Below, piece after piece: positions 22,140 to 35,097 of a DNA stretch of 64,000 nt. The stretch spans positions 132,645,626 to 132,709,625 of the forward strand of contig OZ005655.1 of NCBI GenBank assembly GCA_963930645.1, given 5' to 3'. Origin of the DNA: Salticus scenicus. Its lineage: Eukaryota > Arthropoda > Arachnida > Araneae > Salticidae. A program made the translations under genes and the position numbers. Under the pieces are notes generated by a model that searched no databases, was not told the origin of the DNA, and saw only the letters and a list, made by a program, of their open reading frames with translations. Within the stretch, counting starts at the first letter, position 1. Each line of letters begins with the position of its first letter.

Positions 22140-22922
22140 CGCAGTAAAAGAAACCCATAACACCACACGAAATGTATTTCAAGGGACTTCCAGGTAGAAC
22201 TTCAAATAAATCTGAAGTCCCATCAGCGGCCGAGCGGCTCTGCTCTTAAAGCTGGTAGACGTGAGGTACCGAGTTCGATCCAGGTCGCACTCGTCGGCCC
22301 AGCCGTTCGAAATTTTCCATGGTTTTGTCTGAAACTTCTGTAAATACGGGCTAAGACTCCTTAGAAAGACCTCCACGGAAGGCACTCTTTCTCAGGCCTA
22401 GGACCTTAAAGCAGTCAATCGGCCTTATTACCAATCACCTGTATACCATCTAATAAATCTAAATTATTTTTATGTAAATGAAAGATGAATGCTTGTTATA
22501 CCATATTCAGTATGGAAAATGCTTTTGTGGTTGTAAGGAGTATATGTTAATTTTATTTTGTTTAGTGCAGTCTGAATGTAATAGTATGTACTAACAAAAA
22601 ATTTCACCACAAACATAATGCATCGTTACTCTTGAATACCTTTGTACACGAACTAATTCTTCGATTTTAATAAAAAATTTCAAGTTAGAATCTCCATATA
22701 ATACAGATTTGAAATACCGGACTTGGGCTTTCTGATAATAATTTGTTCTTGAGTTGTGATGATAACAGTCTTATAGCGACACACAAATATGTAGACCAAC
22801 CATTAAAAACACGATTTTCGGATACAGGCGATCACAAAATTTATAAATGTTTCAAAAATTCGATTTTAGAAGTTCAATCAAAAGCAATGCTTTCTTTATC
22901 ATATAAGGGTAACAGAAAGTAA
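22140..22922 (+). repeat. Hairpin-repeat family copy split by a SINE
   Basis: Blocks 'cttccaggtagaacttcaaataaatctga' and 22452-22922 align with 18215-18712. The 3' end is 'gcaatgctttcttta...cagaaagtaaat'. The SINE at 22217-22451 separates the two halves. Confidence 0.6.
22217..22451 (+). repeat. tRNA-derived SINE with 12-bp target duplication
   Basis: An A-box-like CGGCCGAGCGGCT (about 22225-22240) and a B-box-like GAGTTCGATCC (about 22269-22281) lie about 35 bp apart, as in a tRNA-Ser/Leu-like promoter. A tRNA-unrelated body of about 170 bp follows. Flanks AATAAATCTGAA (22205-22216) and AATAAATCTAAA (22452-22463) are the target duplication. The clean empty site at 18240 confirms the insertion. 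Confidence 0.8.
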
Positions 22923-22924
22923 AT

Positions 22925-24187
22925 ATTATTTAAAATGTATTAACTTTACTACTACGTAGCACTATTGTGTTACATTGTGTATTGCAAATGTATACACTGT
23001 ATACAATACATGTACACGTATTGTATATAAATACCCATATTTAAGACAATATGATATTAAGAAAAGTATTTTATTGAAGTTATTTTTCTTGAAACGAATA
23101 TATATAACAAATTGTGAAACTTTTACCGTGAGCAAACAAACTTTTACTGCATTAACTCAAGAAAGCCATTTTAACTTAAGATAAACAAGTCCCACAACTT
23201 CATTATCTGTCGGTTTAATTTACTCGTAATTTGCGAAATTTATGTGTGCGGTGTTAAATATTTTTCGATGAGTTACTAGAAACTTTTCTTACAAGATAGG
23301 TAAATTTCATTAAACATCACCAACTAATAACTTTTAATAATGAGTTGCTCCTGAAACAGATATGCATTATTAACGATTGTTTTGCCGATTTTAATTTTAA
23401 CGATTAATGAGCATTTAATTACATTAACCGTGATTTGCTGTCAGAAATGAATTGTTAAGATTAATTGATTTAGGTTTGTGCAGACTAATCAATCATTTTT
23501 TAAATATAGATAATTTAAAGTAGATTACTACAAGGATACTACAGCGTGTGTTAAGATACTAGAATGAAGAAATTCCTTATATAGTATGACGTATTAATTT
23601 CATATAATTTGTATATTTAGCCTGTTTCAAATCTAACTTAATAGTAGGAATACATTATCTCTTTAAATAAAACACGCAGCGTAATTTGTTATATAGTAAC
23701 CGAAGTAATTAGTCTTAATTCATCATTTTGAAGCATAATGGAGTCCATTAATCATACCATTATAAAACGAACTTGCATTAAAGTAAGGTATTAAACAGTG
23801 TTTCGATTTTAAATACATGTATGCAAAGATTTTCGAAATTTAAATAATAATTAAAACAATTTGATTCAAAATTACACATTGTCAGTTTTCAGTTTTGAAA
23901 TTTTATCAAGCAGTATATTTTGTTAGATTTTTTTTTTTTTTTAAACAAACAAAAACAAAAAACAATTTATCCTGTCTTCCGAGGGTATAAAAAATAATAA
24001 ACTAAGTTAACTTTTAAAATTATTTTTAAAACTAATTTTGAATAAATGTTCAACTATATTTTAAATACCATATGGACTTTAAATGGCTTGTTAGAAAATT
24101 TCTCTGCATATATACATATATTATGTATCTACTATTGGCGCAATAGTTTTTTTTTTGGGGGGGGGGGAGGGGGGATATGGGATTTAA
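22925..24187. other. AT-rich interval, no gene
   Basis: The block 23350-23500 is rich in 'attaacgatt'-like motifs and may be an eroded small transposon end. A T9-G10-A-G6 stretch at about 24147-24175 is a notable purine run. No gene is supported. Confidence 0.4.
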
Positions 24188-24195
24188 GGTTATTA

Positions 24196-24934
24196 CATAG
24201 ACCTATTATAAGAGTGGACGGAGCATTCCATTATTAAGGGAATAAAAGTAAAGGTAGCAAAGATGAAACATGTGACTGCTGAAAATAGATTATCTTTTCT
24301 GACGATTTTTTGTTCTGAATCTAAATATTATTATTATTATTAAAAGATACAGCAAGCAAAACTTGTGTAAAAGACTACAGCTGCTGAACTTTATTTTTTC
24401 CTTGTTATTAGCACTTTCCATAAAAGTTCAAATGTTCCGTTTGTCTATACTCGCTTTAACTCTCATAAATAATCATGGACATTTTTGAAATCATATAAAG
24501 TATATTATATTTAAACTAATTTAATTTAGAGAATTAAGTATAGAAATTATAAACATTTTATAAAAATAATTACTTAAAAAGAACGAAATAATAAAATATT
24601 AAAAAGAATCTTACCTGTGATATAAAATCCTTATTTTACATAACTTTTAGGGCTTTTAAAGTACGTCTAATTACTACTTCTTGCTATAAAATTCTTTTTA
24701 AATTCAAAACAATTTAACTTTTAATGTGAAATAAAAATTTTAAAAAGAACTTTCAAACAAAAAGGAGAAATATCGTCTGCTTAAGAAAAAGCAGAGTTTA
24801 GAGCATGGCGAGAAAATTTCAATATTGGCCAGTTTGGCTTCCTGTAGTTCAACAGTCACGTGACTTTTTTATGAGTTATCTTTGCCACTGAAAAAAGTTG
24901 CCATTGTCCCGTCCACTTTTATAATAGGTCTATG
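24196..24934. mobile_element. 739-bp non-autonomous element, perfect 8-bp TSD
   Basis: TIRs CATAGACCTATTATAAGAGT... (24196-24221) and the inverse at 24909-24934 differ at one position in 26. The flanks GGTTATTA (24188-24195 and 24935-24942) are identical. An 8-bp duplication fits the hAT superfamily, although the TIR does not match the usual hAT consensus well. The AT-rich interior encodes nothing. Confidence 0.85.
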
Positions 24935-24942
24935 GGTTATTA

Positions 24943-25395
24943 TCAAATGCTATTTCAAAATAAATGAAAACTATTAGAATACCAGAAGGAAATGTTTAAT
25001 AAGAGGATAAACAGTACCAACAGGAGTATGAAACTAGATTTTAAATCGAGCAATACGCATTTCATTTGATTTTCATAGGATAATAGGAGCAAGAGTAAAA
25101 TTGTCTAAAATTCAGTAGCAACATATGTATTACTGACGTATATTAATAAATATATGCTGGAGATAATTTGCAGAGTTAAAACCACTGATAATTTTAGATA
25201 GATAGTCCTGTAGCTTTTAATGGATATAAAGTAATCAGCGGGAAAACCTTAGTTGGGTCGCAAATGAAATGCAAATCATATTTAAGTTGCTTCTACACCC
25301 ACACAGATAACAGTCTCACGTCTGTTCACTCCTTAGTGTCAGCAGAATAATAAGTGCGCCATATCCGACTGGCCAAGCGTATAATTAGATAGTAT
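24943..25395. other. Interval without gene
   Basis: The stretch 25240-25385 is less AT-rich than its neighbours but shows no recognisable RNA or protein feature. Confidence 0.4.
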
Positions 25396-25396
25396 T

Positions 25397-26060
25397 TTAA
25401 TTTCTATTTCGTTTTTATTAAACGTTTTTAACACTTTCTAACAATGCTTAAAAGTGATAAGAATTTGAATTAGTGTATCTATCTGTCTTTCAGTTCATCT
25501 CTGGCGTACTTAAATATTTTCAGTATTTCTTCAAAATGATATATGTGATTAAAGTTCACTATGGTATTTTCTCCATTTAAAATGCTATAGGAAATAGCAC
25601 AAATAGCTTGTGTACAGGGACACTTGAAGGAATAATAATGTATTGCGTCTTATTAGAGGCATTTTCATAAATCATATTTAAGTAACATTGTACTGCAGAA
25701 ATCTTAATAAAATTAGAATTTATTTTTCATATGTTAAAAATGTGTTTACTATAGAATATGTCATGTTAGCGTTAAAATTTACAGGTCTACACGAAATATT
25801 CAGATGTATTATAGGTAACAATTAGAAATGGATAGAAATGCATTTCCGTTTGTGTTAGGGATTTACAATATTTTTCAACACTGTTTAAGAATGTTTATGA
25901 ATTCACATAATTTATCCGGATGTCTTTGTGTCATTCTGTCAGTTGTGTTATCACGTAGGAAAAATACATTGAAAGTTAAATGATGCAATGAGTTCGTAGA
26001 GTTCAAAAGTGTTATTAATCCATGCAAACGAATGAATTTTTTTTACTTTTGTTACTGTTT
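25397..26060 (+). repeat. Old dispersed repeat, copy 2 (uninterrupted)
   Basis: Collinear with 1842-2150 plus 2430-2890, with no insertion. It provides the empty site for the foldback element at 2154-2428. Confidence 0.6.
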
Positions 26061-26244
26061 ATCTAAATAGAATACATGTGCATAGCTACTAAATTTCCCG
26101 TGTTTTTCCGAGATACTTTGCAGCAGAAATTTTCTTTAAGAACTTTTTATTTATTTAATGGTAGAAATTATTACGACAGATTTGTATCAAAGAAAAAAAA
26201 AGTGGTGATAAATTTGATTAAAACATAACAAATATTGGCAGCTA

Positions 26245-26459
26245 CAGTCGGAAACAAAAGTGTCCGAACACTAGGAAAAATTTCTATACAAAACAAGTAC
26301 ACTTCATACGGTTTTGTTAAATAAAAATCCTTGTCGAATCCTGTTCTTAGTCAGTGTAAGACAACGATTCGACAAGGATTTATTTAACAAAACAGTATGA
26401 AGTGTACTTTTTTTAAAGAGGAATTTTTGCTAGTGTTCGGACACTTTTGTTACCGACTG
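26245..26459. mobile_element. Palindromic MITE, family A copy 1
   Basis: The TIR CAGTCGGAAACAAAAGTGTC extends inward through almost the whole element ('gtacacttcatacggttttg', 'tccttgtcgaat'). It is 215 bp. The left flank is TA; the right flank reads TTA and appears mutated. A Tc1/mariner-type MITE is the best fit. Confidence 0.8.
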
Positions 26460-26460
26460 T

Positions 26461-27484
26461 TATGTCTCTCGAATCGCTACAAAATTTATTGCGCTTACTT
26501 TAGGATTGAGCTAGTTTGGATTGATTAACGTTTCACTAGAAATGATTAAATTGTTAACGACGGTCGCGTGTTCACCTTGGAAGTTTTGTAATTATCGATT
26601 TGAAAACCCCTATCAAAGCAACGGAATCTACTTGTCTATTTGATATATTAAAGGGGGTCAGGTATACAATAATATAAATTTTTTTTGACAACATTTTAAT
26701 TAATCATAAAAAGTTTTTTCTTTAACGTATTTATTTATAACTTTAAATTTCCTAGATATTTTTTATTTATAAGTTACTGTTTTTGTTATGTAAAAAAATA
26801 TTTAAAATTGTTAACAGTGAAAACAGAGAGGAAAAAAAAAGTAGTATTAAAAAAAAAAAAAAAAAAAATGAGCAAACAAGTGTGAAATTCACAAAGTAAT
26901 GACAATGAACATTACGTTCTTTCATTATTTTCCAAGAAAAATTGCTTTTAAATACCGCATAAAAATGTGTTAAAAAAAATTATCCAAAAATTATGCTTAG
27001 TTTTAGAAGACATTAATCATAACCAAAAAACAAGTTATATGAATTATTTTTCTTCTCCAAGGAAATGTTTTTCTAGAAAGAAAAGTTTATATTTGTTCTT
27101 TATTAATGATCTTGAAAAGATAAATACATTTAAGTTTTAAGTCTAGACTCTTGAAAAAAAGAAAAAAAAGAAAAGGTGTTGAATTATTGACTAGATTCTA
27201 TCTTTACAGAAAAGTTCCGAATTTCTTATCAACTCAATATTGGAATTAAAACTATAAATTTTAGATAAATACATATTTGTAAAGCTATATTTATATGCAT
27301 TAAGATGGAATTTTTCATATGTTAAATTTCACTTACAAAAGGGCTTAATTGACAGAAATTATTTTTAATTATAAGAGATAATGGCAATGATTATTGCCAA
27401 ACTGTTAGCTCAGATCTATTAATAACCTATATTTCATGCTGATTAATATATCTTAACTAAAAGCAGCTAAGGTATTAATAACAG
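26461..27484. other. AT-rich interval between two MITE copies
   Basis: A poly(A) run lies at about 26850-26867. No gene or repeat was recognised. Confidence 0.4.
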
Positions 27485-27486
27485 TA

Positions 27487-27699
27487 CAGTCGGTAACAAA
27501 AGTGTCCGAACACTATCGAAAATTCCTGTGTAAAAAAAGTACACTTCATACGGTTTTGTTAAATAAATCCTTATCGAATTATGTTCTTACACTGACGAAG
27601 AACAGTATTCGACAAGGATTTATTTAACAAAATCGTTTGAAGTGTACTTTTTTTGCATAGGAATTTTCGCTAGTGTTCGGACACTTTTGTTACCGATTG
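27487..27699. mobile_element. Palindromic MITE, family A copy 2
   Basis: Same family and same size class as 26245-26459, about 1 kb away, with TA on both sides (27485-27486, 27700-27701). The left TIR reads CAGTCGGTAACAAAAGTG, and the right end has a single change (CGATTG). Confidence 0.85.
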
Positions 27700-27701
27700 T
27701 A

Positions 27702-29405
27702 AAATCAACGGCTAATAATTAGGAAAATAATTCGTTTGTCAAATTAATTGCATGAAAAAAAATTATAAAACATATTTAACAATTTCACGTAAAAAAAAGA
27801 AAAAGTCAAATCAATGCTTTTAATTTTTCAGGCCCCATATTCAAGATTTGTACTAAGAGAACTAATAGATATAATAAGTTGGCACCTGTAATAGGTAGGT
27901 AACAGATGGGTAATAAATACATTGGATTTTGTAATAGAATACAATACGGCTGTTGCTAAATAAAAAATACAAAATTAAATAAATAAAGAGCCAAAGCATG
28001 TATAAAGAAAACAGCAACGTTTATGTAGAATGTGTCCGCATATTGCGAGATATTTGGAGCGGCAATTTAACAAATAATATTTATTTTATACCTGAAATAT
28101 TTTAGAAAAAATAAGTACATAAGCTTCATGAATTCAAGAAAATAATAATAATAATAATAATAATAATAAGAGGAATTTTAATCTGATTTCTGACAAAATT
28201 TTTGCATGAATGGTATTTTTAAAATAATAATAATTTACGACTCGCCAGAATTTAAATATAAGTCGAAATATTTTTTGAAGTCACAATAAAATTATAAAAC
28301 TGAATATTGCTCAACATTTCGAACACTGAGTGTTTACTGGATTCCCTTTAGAATTAAAATAATTTTTATTTTTTTAGAAATTTTCAATTTCTGATAAATT
28401 TCACATTCTTTTGTTATTATATACAAGTAAAGTATGATATTTTAGTAATTTATTTCAATTTAAACAAACGAATACAAATAACAGAAAGACGATTGTATTT
28501 TAAAATGAATTATATATCAGGAAATGTTTAGGAAAACTGTTAAAAAAAGATTGAAATATGCATTTTAGTAGTAAACCAAAAAATTCAGAAGCTATTCAAT
28601 GAGAGTAATGAATCTAAAAAGTAAACAGACTGTGGAATTCCTAACAGAAAATAAATAGAAAACCGAATACTTTTCAAAAGCAAAATAAAACGTTATTTAT
28701 TTATTTATTTTTAATCAAATAAATGCAAAAATTAAGTAATCTTTTATTCCATTTATTTATAACATTGAATGAAAACTATATTTTAATTAAGAAAAAAAAT
28801 ATTCAAAAGTTTAAGAACTATAAAAGTTCATTGAAAAAAATATTTAAATGTCCAAACACAATTTGAATGAAGTTCTTGTTTGTTAATAAAATATTATAAA
28901 AAATAATTCCTCTTACTTATAGTTTTTCAAAGTTAGTGATTCGGATACACGAAAGCTTCTTTAATTATCTTTAGAAAGTAATTTGACTTTAAAAGTCAAA
29001 ACGTTTCCAAACAAACAATTTATGCATATATGATATGCTGCATTAAACAATTTAAAAAAACTGTAAACTTACAAAAGGCTTTCATATGTCAAAGGTTTTA
29101 AATATCTTTTAATTTATTACGATCTTTTGAAATGTACATCTTATAATAAAAGAGGAATATGAAGTGAATTTTTCAAAGCTAAATAAAGACATAAAAGTTT
29201 TTATGAGAGTGCTTGCAAAATTAAAATCAAATTTATTCAGTTTTCAAGAGGAATCACATAAAACTCCCATTAAACATTTATAAATAGATTTAATATAAAA
29301 GTAAAATTTTTGAATTGAAAAAGAAATATTTGAAAATTAATTTCTAAACTATACCATGAAACATAAAGGGTAAATACAAACTTCTTAATAAGTATTATTA
29401 AGTTA
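27702..29405. other. AT-rich interval, no gene
   Basis: An AAT microsatellite lies at 28141-28170. Otherwise A/T-dominated sequence with no supported feature. Confidence 0.5.
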
Positions 29406-29409
29406 TGAT

Positions 29410-30755
29410 AGACACACTAGTTATGTCATATGAATTTTTGTTGGTTAATAGGAAGTCAGAAGATATAGTTGAGAACTTAATAATAGTAATCAATCCGAGT
29501 TTTCATAGTTAAATTTTTAAGTTCGATTAAATTACGAACATAATACAGCACAAAATATTTTACAAACTAAATTTAGTAATGTTTCTTTTTTTGTTTTTCC
29601 AGGACTCATTGTCATATGAATTTCTATTGAATAATAGAATGATAAAAGACATAGTTAAGAACTTAATAATAGCTGTAATCTAAATTTTCAGTGATTTTTT
29701 AGTTCAGTACGATTAAATTACAAACATCTACAAAGTATAATATTCTATAAACTAAATTTAGTCCTCAACTGTATGTTTTTTTTTTCCATTATCCAATGGA
29801 AATTCATGTGATTCATATAGGGTAAGTGCACCAGTGATTGACACTTTTAGAGCAATCTCTGATGTTTTTAATGTTCTAGTCATGAGAAAATATTTTTTGA
29901 GATCTTAAGTTAGTACATATGGTATTAAAGACATTCAGAACCACATATATGTCAAAATATATACATTTGATAACAATTTTTTTTTTAAATGAATTTTTAT
30001 TTGACACCCACTCAATGTTCCAGTAATTGACACTGTTAGTTTCTCATTTTATCAGTAATTAGCCCCCAATGCTCCTGTGTTTGACATAAAATGTTAAAAT
30101 TCTTATATGTAAAATATGAGATATTATTATTTTTCTTATTTATTAATTAAATCGGGATAGATGTCAATTACTGGAGCATGCCAATCATTAGAGCACCTAC
30201 CCTATTTAGTTTTTTTTTTCTCCAGGACTTATTATCACCGGCTTTCCATCGATTAATTGAAAGATAAAAGACATAGTTGAGGACTTAATAATTTTTAGTA
30301 ATTCGAGTTTTCAGTTCAGTCCGATTAAATTACGAACATTTACATCATATAATATCCTAGAAATCAAATTTAATAATTGATGCTTTTTTTTCAGGATTCA
30401 TTGTCATATGAACTTCCATTGATTATTTAAAAGACAAAAGATATAGTTGAAGACTTATTAATAGTAAGTAATCCGAATTTTCAGTGACTTTTAAGTTTAG
30501 TCCGATTAAATTACGAACGTGTACGACATAAAATGTTTTACAAACTAAATTTAGTAATGTATGCTTTTTTCAAGACTCACTGTCATATGAATTACCATTG
30601 ATTAATAAAAAGATAAAAGACATAGCCAAGGACTTAATAATAGTTAGTAATCCGAGTTTTTAGTGAGTTTTAAATTTAGTTCGATTAAGTTACGAATGTC
30701 TACTATACGTAATATTCTACAAACTAAATTTAATAACTCATGTTTTTTTTAGAAG
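29410..30755 (+). repeat. Tandem array, about five units of 175-190 bp
   Basis: Unit landmarks in order are 'cattgtcatatgaattt', 'gacatagttgagaacttaataatag', 'taatccgagttttcagt', 'gattaaattacgaac' and 'ctaaatttagtaat' followed by a T run. They recur at about 29425, 29605, 30228, 30400 and 30578. The MITE at 29820-30202 separates units 2 and 3. Confidence 0.75.
29820..30202. mobile_element. 383-bp MITE inserted in the tandem array
   Basis: GGGTAAGTGCACCAGTGATT at the left is mirrored by 'aatcattagagcacctaccc' at the right, with TA flanks. Phrases such as 'ccagtaattgacac', 'gctcctgtgtttgaca' and 'caattactggagc' repeat inside it. Confidence 0.75.
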
Positions 30756-31510
30756 GCCTAACAATACGATAAAATACTGTATCTTTTAAAGCACTTTGAA
30801 TATTACGAAAGAACATATCGAATTTTACAAAAATCAGAATAAATAATTCTCGCTATTTACAGACGTTTCAAAAATATTAAAGTCTTTTTTATTTTATGTT
30901 TCATATAATGCTGTAAGTTATTCACGAAATCCTATAAATAGTCATCTCTAGGCATATACATAGCAAAAATGTTTTCTAGAAACTATTTTAAGCTCTTTTG
31001 AAATTGTTAAAGTTTATACAACATTTCTATCTTCTAATCAGGCAAATTAACCTGAAAGTTTATATAATTATTTCTGTTAGCAGAACATCTGATTTACACT
31101 TAAAATTAAAGGTGCTGAGAGAAATTTCCTAATATTCAAATTTCCTAATATTAGATACTGTCTACCAGTTTACGTTCCAGTTGGTTTCGTTAAATTAATC
31201 GATTCGCTGAATTGAATTGATGATAAATAGTTTCAGTTAAGTTTCACTCTTATTTTCATCAAACAGCTTGTACTTTTACAGGTTAAAAATGTGAATTTCT
31301 ACTACAAATAAATATTGATTTCGGTCAAATGAATACAAATTTTTAAATTAACGACTTGCTGTGAGAATTACATTTTATTATAATGTATCTTATGAATCGT
31401 CTTACCTTCGTTTTTGTTTGTCGTGTGTGCTTTCAAAAAGGAATTTTCTCAAGTATATTTTATGCAAATCTATCCATGTAAACTTTTTCAGATTATGATT
31501 AAAAAATAAT

Positions 31511-31698
31511 TACCGTAATTTCTGGTAGATAACCCGCAGGTAAGATGTGTTATTTCTCCACCACAAATTTTATTTAATAGAGAAATCTATACTTTTTCGA
31601 AGGAAGAGCTCGTACAAATATAAATTTATTTATCAATTGAAATTTCTGGTGCAAAACTGGATTATATAACCTGCGGGGTATTTACCAGAAATTAGGTA
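31511..31698. mobile_element. 188-bp MITE
   Basis: TACCGTAATTTCTGGTAGAT...CCGCAGGT at 31511-31541 is matched in inverse by 31669-31698 with a few mismatches. The terminal TA pairs are probably the target duplication. Confidence 0.75.
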
Positions 31699-31978
31699 AT
31701 TTTATGTGAAGATACTGATACACACACATATTCAATTTTTAAATAAGAAATTTCAATTCTGACTTCATTTGTGTCAGTAAATTATTGGATATAAATATGC
31801 TAACAAGTAATAATTTTTTCTTTTATACAGCAGTCGTTCATAAGAACTTTGCTATCCAAATAATTCCAGATATTTAAACTCTTGTTTACGTTCTTTTCTT
31901 AGCTGTCTCAATAGAAAACAAATCAAAATTTCTGGTGAGTTTAATTTAAAAGAAAGTATCGAAACTTAAGATTATATC

Positions 31979-32046
31979 TGGGACTCAACCTTAGAGGTAG
32001 TCCGGAGACATGCCATCACAATTTTGATCCGCCACGGAAAGGATTA
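31979..32046 (-). repeat. SINE 3'-region fragment
   Basis: 'tgggactcaaccttagaggtagtccggagacatgcc...' is the reverse complement of 35570-35640 in the SINE at 35380-35695. Only this conserved block is left. The A run at 32099-32127 is downstream on the plus strand and is not its tail. Confidence 0.7.
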
Positions 32047-32094
32047 TTCTAAAAATTTCTCATTACCTAATGCATTTTTCTAAACACAGATTTT

Positions 32095-32129
<35 letters not shown>

Positions 32130-32346
32130 ATCATCCGTTAAATTTGTATTCCTTTTCTAAAAATAAAATATATATATATATATTTAAAATTTTTTTTTCA
32201 ATATTCTTTTTTGTGAGTTTAAAAATGCAGAATAATAACTAAGTGTATTTTTTAAAATTTTTGGCTAAATAAAATAAAAATTAATTTTTGTAAAACGAGA
32301 ACAAATTTAACAGTTGTGTATTTTCCGAATGTGAAAATGGAATTAT

Positions 32347-32377
<31 letters not shown>

Positions 32378-33487
32378 TAGGCAATGAGTAATTTTAGAAA
32401 CAAATTTCCCCCATAGTATGTGTCACTGAGGGTACGCTGCTGTACCAACTATATTTTTACCAGCAATCACTTATTAACAGCATTCATCGTTTTCTGCATG
32501 GCGTTATACAAGAGCTATTGATAAAATATATAAATATAAATAAATATATATATTTTATAACACTTAAGAAGTTTAAATATACATTTGATAAACAACCTTA
32601 AAATCTATCCTAAACAGCAGTTTTCCAACCATTCTTGTATATTCGACACGCCTATGGTGATGAGTATGTAATAATACATAATGAATTAGATATATTAAAA
32701 TAGTATATTGTGTAATTCACCCACAAATGTATCTTAAACAATTACTGTGTACTATTATGTATTTAAATGAATCTATACAATTTAAAGCGGTTTCGTAAAT
32801 GGCATATAAATTATAGTTATATAATGTATATTACGAAACACTGTATTCACTTCCAGAACATGAATAAATTTCATTGTAAATTAAATATATATGTGAAATT
32901 TAAAACAAAGTTTCTCTATCGGAAATTTTTGTATGAGTATATAATGCTGATTTGTATTATATAAATGAACATATTGTAATATGAATAAATATAATATTTT
33001 TTTTTTACTGTGTATATGGAATTATATATCTTTTGGCTGGAATTTTACAGAAAATAAATTTAAAATTACACCAGAATAAAAAACTATTTTAAGTAAATAA
33101 ATAAATAAATAATCGTCGTTCCATTTACTTGAGTAATTCATCATTCATCCTTGCGCTTTACAAAGATGAAAGCGAAATTGATTTCACAAGTTGATTTTAG
33201 ATTAGAGATCCTTTCTCAAAATAGAATTTCGAAATAAAAAAGGAAAATTTCTTCCAACAATATTATTTTGTAAGATACAAAGCTTAAAATAGTGCTTTAT
33301 TGATAAGAAGCTTAAGCTTCAGTACAGGAATGAATAATAATGTAGAATCGATACTGTTGGTTTGAATTTAATCTGTTTTTTTAATTTTTTTCTTTAATAA
33401 TTGTTAAAACTTAAATAAAAAAGAGTTATTTCTGAACAATGTGTTATCTCCGAAGAATGAATACAGATTTTCTTAAATCTATATATA
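32047..33487. other. AT-rich interval with simple repeats
   Basis: Contains poly(A) 32099-32127, TA runs near 32170, CA repeat 32350-32378 and (AAT/AAAT) tracts. No gene is supported. Confidence 0.5.
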
Positions 33488-33489
33488 TA

Positions 33490-35097
33490 CCGGGTGATCC
33501 AAAAGTCAGGACGAACTTTAAAAATGAATAATTCGAAAACGTATCAAGATACAAACATACGATTTGCACCAAACGAAAAAAAAAAAACCCGGGTTTTGTG
33601 TGGCAACGAAAAAAAAAATAGTTCTGTTGGCGACCAACAGATGGCGCTATAGTGTTTTATTTCACCAAATGATGATTTACAAATGAAAAAATGTTGACAA
33701 CTTACAAGTCAGCTTAATTACAGTTAATTAGTACTACTACAGTAACTGTTCAATGTGCTGTCCATCATTCAGAGTACAGCTGTGAGACGATTCACCGCAT
33801 CGTTCACAGCATTTAGTAAAGTTTTTTGCGTTATGGCAGACACATTTTGGCAGATGGCATCTTTCAGTGCTGCTAGTGATGACGGTTGGTCGCGGTACAC
33901 TTTTGACTTCAAGAATCCCCACAGCCAAAAGTCACAGGGTGTCAGATCGGGAGATATTGGAGGCCATGCGTGATTAAAATAGCGACTGAGAATGCGATCC
34001 TTCCCAAATGTTGAGGGTAGCAGGCATTGCACAGGCAGAGCAATATGAGGTTGCGTTCCATCTTGCATAAAGGTGACTTTTTGGAGTGCCTATCGCGCTT
34101 GCAGTTCAGGAATAATGTTGTTTTGTAACAGTGCTGCATATCGCTGACCAGTGACAGAAACTGTTTTGCAACCCGTCTGTGTGACTTCCTCGAAAAAAAT
34201 TGGATCAATTATGAAATCAGCAGTGAAGCCACATCAGACTGTCACTTTAGGCTGTTGCAAGGGTACCTCAACAAATGAATGTGGATTTTCTGTGGCCCAC
34301 ACACGACAATTGTTGGTGTTAACAGCGCCAGAGAGCGTAAAATGCGCTTCATCTGTCCAAAGAACAGTGTGAAGCCAGTCGTGCTGCTCTTCCATCTTAT
34401 TGAATACAAAATTCGCAAAATCTCGGCAAGAGTCGAAGTCAGGAGGTTTCAGTCATTGGCTTGGTTATGTTGCAACTTGTAGGGATAACGTTTCAGAGTT
34501 ATTCGCAGTGCTCTCCAGACAGTTCCTTACGACACTCCTGTCTGCCTTGAAACTTCTCGAACATTGCACTCCCCATGTGCAGAAACCGCCGACATGGATT
34601 GAACCGTCTGCTCCACTGTCGTGGCAACAGTAGCGGCTGTTGAGGCACGTCCACTTCTTGGACGTGACGCCAAAGAATCTGTAGCTTCAAATTTCTTCAT
34701 CAATTTCTTCATTGCAGAAGACGTTATTGGTCCTTTGCTATCCGCATGCCCTTCATGTAGCGATATGCTCGCAATGCCACAGTGCCACTTTCCGAATTCT
34801 TATAATACAGTTTAACTAAGAGGGCTTTCTGAACTATGGACAGCATTTCGATGCATATAAGCTTCCATTATCATTACCTGCTGCAGTTGCTCCTTTTTAT
34901 ATCGTTTGTTGCTTTGCATATTCCTACATCAGAAATCCGACAGCGCTATCTGTTGGCCGCCAACAAAACTATTTTTCTTTCGTTGCCACACAAAACCCGG
35001 CTTCTTTTCCATCCGTTTAGTTCAAACCGTATCTCCGTATCTCAATTCGTTTTCGAATTATTCATTTTAAAAGTTTGTCCTGATTTTTGGATCACCC

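Noticed and set aside
22217..22290. Possible tRNA gene
   Set aside because: A and B boxes are present, but the anticodon arm and acceptor stem do not pair well, and a long unrelated body plus target duplications show a SINE.
33755..34815. Plus-strand frames within the mariner
   Set aside because: Antisense to the transposase pseudogene; the minus strand carries the recognisable motifs.
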